NCBI GenBank assembly: GCA_963971575.1
Contig: OZ020611.1
Span: forward strand, 8,094,933 to 8,158,932
Source of the DNA: Liopterus haemorrhoidalis
Lineage: Eukaryota; Arthropoda; Insecta; Coleoptera; Dytiscidae
DNA: 64,000 nt
Reading direction: 5' to 3'
Part shown: piece by piece, positions 55,741 to 64,000 of the stretch
How the letters are laid out: the number at the start of each line of letters is the position of its first letter
Numbering within the stretch: the stretch's first letter is position 1
The notes under the pieces: generated by a model
What the model was told of the DNA's origin: nothing
What the model saw: only the letters and a program-made list of their open reading frames with translations
The model's database searches: none
Made by a program: the position numbers and the translations under genes

Positions 55741-55969
55741 GGCTACGGTTACAGTGGAAGCGTGTTCTCCCGAACTGCACTACGCTTGTACTCGACCGCA
55801 TTCGGTCGACTGATTCAAGCGTGTAGAAGTACGCATGTGTGGTTACAGTAGAAGCTTATCAATCGCGCGAAACTGTTTGAACTAAACACCACCAATCTAC
55901 TCGCTCGAATACGTGCGAATATGCCCGAAGTGTGCTTCGGGCGAACACGCTTCCATTTTAACCGCAGTC
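55741..55969. mobile_element. PIF/Harbinger-like MITE, family H1, short copy
   Basis: The ends GGCTACGGTTACAGTGGAAG and, inverted, GACTGCGGTTAAAATGGAAG are flanked by TTA (55738-55740 and 55970-55972). In inverted orientation it is colinear with both ends of the element at 12902-13909 (GGTGGTGTTTAGTTC, GATTGATAAGCTTCTAC and ACTTCTACACGCTTGAATCAG-like blocks) but lacks that copy's middle ~650 bp. Confidence 0.85.
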
Positions 55970-55972
55970 TTA

Positions 55973-57865
55973 GCACTATTTTTTATGAAACCAAGTCCCT
56001 GTGGAGCCAGAAGGGGAATTTGCGTTCGAAGGGGAATATACATCTGTTTTGTAAACCTACAGCTAGGAGAGGTTATCATTAACTCTGTTCGTAAAACATT
56101 TCTAACGGTTAATTATAGTCAAAAAAAAGCGCAGAGATATTTTAACGAACTTCTACGAACTTTGAACTTACGTTTGACGATAATAAAACGTTAGAAATGG
56201 CACTACGAACCTTTACAACAGATTAATTTATAAGATAAATTTTAAGTTATAGAATAAATTATATAATATCGGTCCGTTTAAAACTTAGAAAGTATGTAAA
56301 GCATTGCAATATTTTTTTCTTTAAATGTATGTAATATAAAACTTTAAAAGTTATATAAAATATATACTAACAAATTCATGTTACTTACATATTAGTTGTG
56401 ACATTTATTTTATTCCTATAAATATTTAGTTTACAGTATTAGAAAATACATATGTATTTTTACTTGCAAATCGGTATTGTCGGTAAAATATTGAAATTAG
56501 CAAGCCGCACTGCTCATTGAAGCAACCTCCCACACCCCGCCTAAAGAGATGTTGGCTTCATAATAAGTTGCCTGCGTTCTGTCTTTATATTATGTAACCT
56601 CATTGGGCGAGCCAAATGAAATCACTCTCCGGGCCTCCACGCTAAACGTTAAATCAGCATACGTCAAATACTGGAAGATATTGTTTTGTAGCACTATGTA
56701 GTGCCAGCAAATTATATAAAGAAGATATTCGGAATATATAAAAAACAACCATTAATAACAACCACACTGTATTAAAAATCCTGAATACAACAAAACATGA
56801 CAACAACAAAAATCAACAAGTTTTTAAAAGAAACAAATTTAGTACATATAAAGTCTGTTTCTTTGGTTTAAGCGGAACTAGATTTTCAAATCTAGTTCCT
56901 TTTACAGATTAAATGAGGCTTTGGATAATTTTGTTTAGCAAAAGCCTACTACAAACCAGGAAAGAAGAGCTCATGATAACTTACAAAAATGAAAATTCCG
57001 GTTAATTCCGCCTAAACGTTTGGAATATGGCCAATAGCTATTTGTGTATAAACAGTTTAAAGCGAAGTATTGACCATCGCAAAAGACATTTGTTGCGCGA
57101 CACTGTGCAGAGCGTAGTAATCGCTTGAGATTAGACAAAAAATTATTTTCTAACATTACTTTAATATGTAATTAAAACGCCTATATTAATTATCATGTAC
57201 CACTTTATTAATTACCCGTTATCCTCCCAAATAATGAAACAATTGTTTGCAACAAATGGTAGTGTATATAAAATTTTATTATTGTGTTCTGTTCCAAGAA
57301 AAAATAACATTTAGTAAACTTAATTCAATTTCTAAATTGAAAAATAATTCAAAGTTATTTGTTAATGATTTTTTCTGCACAACACCAGAAATTGCCAAAG
57401 CAGCCAAATTGCTTCCTATTTTTAAAACCAAAACATTTTGTTTCTATAGATATGTGCTAGCCCTCCGGCTGAATTTTCCCCGGACGTTCGGTCTTCTTAC
57501 CTAGTAACGCTTTCATTGCAAGGTACTCGTACATGACCATTCGCTGATTAAAGTGCTATTTGTTAAAAATTCGTATAGTTATAGTTCATATCAGCCCGCC
57601 GAAAGAATGTATGTTTTAAATTCAATGTTTACTTTCCTTATCCAGCATTGCCAATATATTGCTTTCGCAGTGATTTAAGCTTCTTACACACTAGCCGTAT
57701 TTACGCCAACGTAAATTCGTGTAAACCAGCGTAAACAAGAACTTAAAACCATAAAACATAGAAATTACAAAAGAAGGTACGGTCCACCAAAAAATGTAGT
57801 TGCTGAATGCGTACTGCGACGTAAAAAAGGTTACAGACTCTTCAATAATATTATCGCGTGTTTCT
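55973..57865. other. no recognisable gene; one perfect palindrome
   Basis: No supported gene. Positions 56874-56899 form a perfect 12-bp-arm palindrome, GGAACTAGATTT with AAATCTAGTTCC. A related arrangement, plus CCTAAACGTTTGGAATA, occurs at 13188-13229 and here again at 57010-57028, so the stretch contains a dispersed repeat. Confidence 0.4.
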
Positions 57866-57866
57866 A

Positions 57867-58532
57867 CGAGGGCTATTTGGAAAGTAACCTAAATTGTTGC
57901 GTAGCGTGAGTAGTAGGTGGTGTAGCTCCGCCATTGCTACATCGGCGCGTGCAGCGATTCAGTAATCTTCCAGCTGTGCAAGGGAGAGCGTCGTACCAAG
58001 TGTTCGCTTGTTAACCTCAAAACATGAGTGCCGAAATAAAATATCCTGCCAAATATTAGAGAACCGTCGGTTCACGATTTCGAAAATATTCTCAAATTTC
58101 TCGGACTGTTAGGTTAAAACAAAGTTAAGTTAGGACAAAAATTAGGCTACCGGAAGTTTTGTGCTTGTTGGGTAGCAAAACTGCTAACCCAGATCCACAA
58201 AACCAAACGAATAAGTTCCGCCTTAGACTTTCTTCTAGACTTGTCTCCAAGTGATTTCCACCTGTTCGACCACATGAAGAACTGGCTTGGGTCCAAGCAC
58301 TTCGCTAATGATGAAGATCTTCAAAACACTTACAAGTTGGCTACATTTCTATGGTGGCGTCAGTTCTATGAAGAAGGAATTTCAACGCAATAAAAAGTGC
58401 TTAAATTTCAATGGCGACTAGGTGGAAAAATAAATAAAATATGTAGTTTTAAGATGTATATAGTAAAATGTTTGTATCTATGCTGGTTTTATTTTTATAG
58501 CCACATGGAGGTTACTTTTCGAATAGCTGTCG
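57867..58532 (+). mobile_element. internally deleted mariner, 666 bp
   Basis: The ends CGAGGGCTATTTGGAAAGTA (57867) and, inverted, CGACAGCTATTCGAAAAGTA (to 58532) are flanked by TA (57865-57866 and 58533-58534). Inside, GYRKFCACWVAKLLTQIHKT and ALDFL join directly to DLSPSDFHLFDHMKNWLGSK, and FYEEGISTQ follows with a stop. This skips the region that carries the first two catalytic Asps. N-terminal coding sequence is also heavily deleted. Confidence 0.85.
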
Positions 58533-58534
58533 TA

Positions 58535-58854
58535 TATTAAATAATTTAATTAAGACCATGTTTGTGCGAGAGTGTGCCCCTGATGTTTTCTCCACGTACC
58601 TTTAGTGCAGCAGCAGTTTTCAAGCACTCATAGGTAAGTCTCATTTTTTCATTTCTTTACCTATTTTATCACGCAACCAGCACTGTGGTCCACACAGTCA
58701 ATAGCGACGAAGGATTTTGGACGAGTGAAAATAACCAGCAAATTTACACTTTGTGTTCTCGTAAAACGCAATAGCCTGTATTGTATTGCCATTGTTGAAA
58801 AAAACATCTTTTGCTAAATAATGGAGTGCGACTACATAAGAAAAAACAAAATTA
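58535..58854. other. no recognisable gene
   Basis: Nothing supported between two TA-flanked elements. Confidence 0.35.
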
Positions 58855-59173
58855 CACTCATACCTCGCTATACGGCCGCTCTTTATACGGCTTTTCGCTA
58901 TAACGGCCTTCTTTAATTATGGCACTTTTTCGATATACGGCCCAAAATGTTTCGTTAAACGGCCAAAAAAATAATAAATGTGAAAAAAATATGGCCAGAA
59001 AGAATAAAAACTAATGATCTTTAAGTTGATTCTATTTCTGAACTTCGACAAACCATATTGAACCTAGCAAATGATCTTGGTTTTGAGAATTCGGAATTGA
59101 TTCGTTATACGGCTTTTCGCTTTGCGGCCAACTTTTCCGGAACGTATCTAGGCCGTAAAGCGAGGTATGAGTG
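58855..59173. mobile_element. pogo/Tigger-type MITE, 319 bp
   Basis: The ends CACTCATACCTCGCTATACG and, inverted, CACTCATACCTCGCTTTACG match almost perfectly, with GGCC continuing inward, and are flanked by TA (58853-58854 and 59174-59175). ATACCTCG at the terminus is reminiscent of pogo/Tigger elements. The body repeats ATACGGCC-like words (TATACGGCCGCTC, GATATACGGCCCAAA, TTATACGGCTTTTCGC) and is non-coding. Confidence 0.8.
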
Positions 59174-59502
59174 TATTGGGAATAACGATAGACAACCAAA
59201 TGATATGAGCATCACATTAAAAAACTAAAAGCAGAATGTAATTAGAATTTCAATATCAATTAAAACACTTGAATATATCAGAAATGACAAGTACACTAAA
59301 AACCGTTCGTAACTATATATCATATTGTAATTTTAAGGTTTTAAATGCTAAACAAAGCAAGAATATTGGACATACTTGGCTAGAATTCTTAGAAATACAA
59401 GAACATGGTTTCGAGGGTTTTTGATTCGCCAGACGGAAGCTTACAAGTCACCATAAATCAGCGGGTAAAATGTTTCTGTTATGCCCGGTGGTCTTTTTTG
59501 TT

Positions 59503-59556
59503 ATTTATTTATTTTACATCGGCCTATTTCTGCAACGAGGTTAATTGCCGAGGCAT
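59503..59556 (-). mobile_element. 5'-truncated SINE, third copy
   Basis: The minus strand reads CCTCGGCAATTAACCTCGTT, GCAGAAATAGGCCGATG and TAAAATAAATAA, matching the 3' end of the SINE at 14984-15235. No clear target duplication was found. Confidence 0.75.
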
Positions 59557-59942
59557 AAAAGTCTTAAAACTAAATGTAAGATATAACTCGATATAAAATA
59601 CAAAATTACCTGGCAACGCAATGCGTTCTAATGTGTTTTAGCTTACATTAAGTTCTTAAGATTTTTATGCAACCAGGCATAAATTTTTTGTACACAAAAA
59701 TACCATTACATGCACACCGAACATAAAGCATAGATACAAAAAAAATTAAATTGGCCCGGTAGATTCTAAATGAGGTTTATCCGGATGTCATATGGATGAA
59801 AAAAAAATCAACCAAATACATACAAAAAAGTTACTGGGAATTGTAAATAATTACTTCATTGTATTATTAAGTCATTATGTTTATTATTAAGTTGATTATA
59901 CAAAATGAAAATTTAACACCGTAAAGGTGTAAAAAAGAATAT

Positions 59943-60519
59943 TGTGTTCTATGAATATGTTTCCAGTCCTTGAGTCCTTTAAGCCGTATAGGTCAAGGTT
60001 GCTGACTTACGGTTTTGGGAATTAAAGAATGTGCTACATTCTACATTCTAATGTGTTGATAAACATTATTCAATTGTGATGACTATGGTCTTTAATTGCT
60101 GCCAACAATTAAACAAAAGAATAATGTTTCCAAAACAATTGAGGTAGGATCTGACGTCATAGTGTTCTTGTTAACAGTTTTAAAATGGCCTTAGGGAATA
60201 GAATCGTGGTTAGTCATTCTTGCTAGTCAAGTAGTAACCATTCTTGTGAGCACGCTGCCCAAGGACCAGCCCAGCTGTTGGAGTCGCAAACACGAGATGT
60301 GAGTGTCGTCTACAAGGCTTCTCCACGTGTTCGCCTCGTGCAGATAACTGGAGTGTCTCGACCGATCCTGGAGAAGCCGGGGCAAGAACGAGACTTACAT
60401 CAGCTTCTAACGGACAACACCAGCAGCCTTTTGACAAAAAAAATTGTATTCTGATGTAAATTAATATTATATAATAAATTTTGTAGCAAAGATTCCGTTC
60501 TTGAATTCACCCTGTGACA
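59943..60519 (+). mobile_element. solo LTR, family B, copy 2
   Basis: This is a same-strand paralogue of 31292-31926, starting TGTGTTC and ending GTGACA, flanked by ATAT at 59939-59942 and 60520-60523. It keeps TGACGTCA (60151-60158) and ATAATAAATTTTGTAGC near 60470. It lacks the first ~20 bp of copy 1, so either its start or that of copy 1 is altered. No internal retroelement sequence flanks it. Confidence 0.8.
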
Positions 60520-60523
60520 ATAT

Positions 60524-61712
60524 TTACTACTACTATTACCACTTAAGCCTATCCAGAATACAGCAATTTCTAAAGATCATACGCCAAAGGTGGGTCAAAA
60601 GCATACTAGCACAAAGTGTGGCCCGATGCAGTAAGGTAAGCATGCCTGGAATCGCGTCTCATCCTACGGAGCATTTTATGCGCTAATCATTCCATTTTTA
60701 GGAGATAAGGTGATGAGAGGAAAGTGTCATTCTGGCTTTTTTATGAGGGAGCCGTGTATATTACGGCTGTTCCTGAATAAGACAGCTAGCAGAATACACC
60801 CGTAATAAACAGATTGCTTGTTACACAGAAGGTTCCCATAAGCAAGAAAAATATTATTTCTTCACACTCGGTGTATGCTGCAAGATGCTTGAGGCAAAGT
60901 ATAGAGCCAAGTTATAGCACAAATTGCGAAACTGAAGATGTTGAAGAATTTGAAGTTTAGTGACAAAAGATGGAAGCACCTTTTATGATATCATCAACAA
61001 CTCAAGATCTCAACTGTATTCATATTATTCTGCAATCATTCTTCCCATTACACAAACGGAACAAAACTACATATTTTCAACACGAACATGTAATGCATAC
61101 TATTGTGCAGATGTGAAACTTGGAAAGTAACTAAATACCTACCAAAACTTTAATGCCAATTATTAATATATATAATTATTAACATGTTATTCTATTCTCT
61201 TATACAATTTGTTGGCTTCGGCTGTACGCCAGTCGAAGCTGTACGCCTGTTCATGTATAACTTAGTCGTTTATTATTACACTGATTATTAAAATAAAATA
61301 AAAATTTTGTGTTAGAATTTAATATTATGGGTCCCAGGGTAATAGAAATAACATTTCTTATTTGAAAATTTCTTTAAAAAAAAAAAGGTGGTAAGTATAA
61401 TAAAATGTTCTTTTTCCAAACTTTCGACGATCTAGAACAAGTATAAGGCCAAATAAAAATGGCATTTCTTATTTAAAACATACTAAAAAAACAAAACAAG
61501 TTTGGCAAAAATATCCTTCTTTTTCAACCTGCTTCCAGCAAGTGTAAAATATGGGGTAAGCTCAGTTCGAATTGACCCATCAGGTTGGAAGGTAAGACTA
61601 CGACATGCAAATCGGAGAGTTTAAATGAGTTAGTCTAGTATGATTAGCGCAACGTTGTGCTGCCGCGTTTGATTCAGTCTGTGTAGGCACGCACAGTCGG
61701 TTTGCACTCTTT
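60524..61712. other. no recognisable gene
   Basis: No supported gene. A short direct repeat GAAGCTGTACGCC / TCGGCTGTACGCC lies near 61216-61250. Confidence 0.35.
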
Positions 61713-61848
61713 GGGCCGGTTTCTGAAAGCTTTGTCGAGTTAAATCTTTTGGTTCAACTTGGTTACAATAAAACATTCCTATAAGCAACCATAGCAACCC
61801 TTTTCTAACTATTTGGTTATAGTTAACTAAGCTTTCAGAAACCGGCCC
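61713..61848. mobile_element. MITE of the GGGCCGGTTTC family, copy 2
   Basis: The ends GGGCCGGTTTCTGAAAGCTT and the exactly inverted AAGCTTTCAGAAACCGGCCC enclose 136 bp. The interior (AAGCAACCATAGCAACCCTT, TTCTAACTATTTGGTTA) parallels the 18085-18300 copy. No duplication is clear. Confidence 0.8.
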
Positions 61849-63634
61849 CTAGTTGTTCAGATAAACCGCGATATTTTCAAAAATCACCGGTTCACAAGCA
61901 AACAATTTTTAAAATGTTCATTTCAAACCACTGAAAAATTTTCTTCGTATAGTTTGAATAAATCTCGTTAAGAGCTTTAAAATGATACTACGCAGTCGTT
62001 TTGAGCTCGTGATTGCCGAGATAGACCGAGTCAAAATCCGTTACACACAGAGTAAAATTTCACCAATTTCCCCGCACACATGAGGAGAGTATCACACGCA
62101 CGATGTATTCCGCAGCGAATTGGACTTTTTTGAATTTGGACGAAGATGCTAACACGATAACTGTGCGAAAACTAGTTTAAACGATATAACAATTTTAATT
62201 GGGACCTAATTTGTGTCAGGCGCCGGCCATAACTTGCTCCATACTATCCGCGGAATTAAGTAAGCGTCCACTGTGCTGAGCCACAAACACAGCAGACAAC
62301 GCAAAAATCGCATGTTTTTTGGTGAGTGCTTCCACCGAGTCACGATGAGCGCACTGCAAACATAAGGACTGTGTTTTGTTTACATTCTCAACTGGAACGA
62401 TTCTACTACAATTGCGCCAAAACATAAATACGAGTGTGGCCTAAGTCACATGTGGTGAAGCTTCTACAAGCTTCACCACAGTACAGACAAATATATTTTG
62501 GTAGATAATTCCGGCCATAATACTTGCAATGCGGACTAGTAGACGCACTCTCAATTATAGCACAGTAAGGAATAAAGTTATGCGTTCACTGCAGTGTCTG
62601 CCGTGCGCGCGATGCTATCTAGTGAATGATTACCTTTAGACGTAGTCCTACGTCAAAAACTGTTTTTCAAGCCGGTTTTTTCAAGCGACAATTGTAGTTG
62701 TTTCGACAAATTTGTTAGTATGATCAATTAGTTAAAATTTTAAGCGCACAGCAACAATGGCTAACACATCTACTAGTGTATGGGATCATCCTATTAGAAC
62801 GTAGATTTTTTACCAATAGTGAAATTACATAACATTTACAACGATAGAAAATGATTCAATTAAATCACGAAATTTTTAATATATTAAATTAATATTACAA
62901 AAAAAATAAATAAACAAACAACTAATGTTCTAAATGGTTGTTTTTCATGCCATACTATATGCATATAAACCATGTAAGATGATAAAGAAATGTATGAACT
63001 ACGTGTTTTAGCGAAGGCTGCTACGAATGACATTGTCAAAAATAAGAACTACTTGCAATTTTATTTGCATTCATTCACTGCATGAAAGACCGGATTCAAG
63101 AAAGTTAATTAATTAGTTATTTTTTTTTTTTTTGCATATCTACGGTTATTATCGACTATGACAGTCCATTTACTTATCTACACTACTAAAGGTATCTTTC
63201 TTCTATTCTTATTCGTAAAATCTACACCACATAAATTCGTCCAAACTTGCATTATGCTTTTGTCTCGACATCTCAGCTATTAAGAATTTCTTGAAGTTTT
63301 GAACTTACCAAACCTTACATAGCGAAAAAACTAATCTCTACAGCGCTCGATGTCATTGAAGACATATTCAGACCAATTCTGTAACTCAGTTACTATGAAA
63401 ATAGGAACTAAATTCGTCACTATGAGCAAGGTCAGTTACTACCATGAATGAAAGTCATTGTACTTTTTATAATATTTTATCTCGTAGTAATGTTCCTACA
63501 CAGTAATTTTTTACAGAATTGATCTGATTGTCTGAGCCGCTAAAAGTAGCCTAAGAGACCGTACTCAAGAGGGAAGCTTATGAGTCCTGTCTAAACATGT
63601 CACATGACACGTTTTTGAAGGACGTTTACGTAAG
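61849..63634. other. no recognisable gene; hairpin and one dispersed motif copy
   Basis: No supported gene. A hairpin at 62451-62480 has 13-bp arms (TGTGGTGAAGCTT and its inverse). The dispersed motif GCGCACAGCAACAATGGCTA is at 62744-62763 in the usual orientation, with the second half lost. Poly-T lies near 63120-63133. Confidence 0.4.
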
Positions 63635-63850
63635 GGTACGCGAAGCACTCCATAGGGAAAGCTGGTTGCTGGTAACTGGCTGCCAGCGCTGGCAAAGGGC
63701 AGCCTGCATGCTGGAATATTCTGTGTTATCAATCATACCGCGCATAGTAAAAGCTAGCAATGGTTTCCCAGAGTTGGCTGCCAGCGCGAACCAGCGTCAG
63801 TAACACACTACTAGCAACCAGCAAGCTGCTTTCAATATGCGCCTACCTTA
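63635..63850. mobile_element. PIF/Harbinger-like MITE, family H2, copy 2
   Basis: The ends GGGTACGCG...GGTTGCTGG and, inverted, AGGTAGGCGCATATTGAAAG...GGTTGCTAG are flanked by TAA (63632-63634 and 63851-63853). It is colinear with 22637-22869 (GTTATCAATCATACCGCGCATAGT, GAACCAGCGTCAGTAAC in pieces), though diverged. GCTGGC/GCCAGC words are abundant inside. The apparent frame at 63597-63803 is not a gene. Confidence 0.72.
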
Positions 63851-64000
63851 ACGTAATAACGTAATATTCCGGTATTTATATATGGGAACCCCCTTAAGAC
63901 AGTAGCGAACAGGCAAAACCCAAGTGTTTACCAACAGGTCGTTCAAGGCAGTCGCATGTTAGAATTCAATTTTATTTCTTCCCGTTTATCAACTGTTCCG

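Overview
This is a stretch of AT-rich animal DNA, most likely from an insect, built almost entirely of decayed transposable elements. The insect call rests on the number of distinct mariner/Tc1, hAT and PIF/Harbinger-like relics, the non-LTR retrotransposon remnants with trinucleotide tails, the tRNA-headed SINEs and the solo LTRs. I found no host protein-coding gene. The only long open frame (10574-11749) is the reverse-transcriptase end of a 5'-truncated LINE. No prokaryotic features (operons, Shine-Dalgarno sites, CRISPR) are present.

Layout. 1-5.5 kb: a mariner transposase pseudogene, a nested tandem repeat, two MITEs, a strong hairpin and a Tc1 relic. 6.8-9.7 kb: inverted-repeat elements, an hAT MITE with a perfect 8-bp target duplication, a tRNA-like SINE head and a second Tc1 relic. 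10.0-12.0 kb: a mariner split by a LINE. 12.9-16.4 kb: a PIF/Harbinger-like element, a complete SINE with 13-bp target duplications, and a ~310-bp tandem duplication whose breakpoint lies inside an hAT end. 17.5-19.5 kb: two LTR copies of one family. 20-28.7 kb: MITE families, head-to-tail Harbinger-like copies with a nested hAT, LINE fragments and a near-perfect long inverted repeat. 31.1-32.7 kb: a tandem array interrupted by a solo LTR. 32.9-44.3 kb: several internally deleted mariners, one nested in an hAT. 49.0-49.9 kb: a Mos1-like mariner carrying all three catalytic aspartates, one stop, and an odd 25-bp flanking direct repeat. 50-64 kb: further MITEs, mariners and LTRs.

How the parts relate. 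Target-site duplications, nested insertions and one paralogous empty site (20.24 kb compared with 50.22 kb) give a relative order for several insertions. Five mariners of different lineages keep both ends but have lost the catalytic core, so any later movement would have needed a transposase supplied in trans. A 29-bp GCGCACAGCAAC...TTTGCGCC motif recurs five times in one orientation, once as a complete 62-bp insertion with a 10-bp duplication. I see no convincing new multi-gene system; the unusual content is in transposon structure and nesting.
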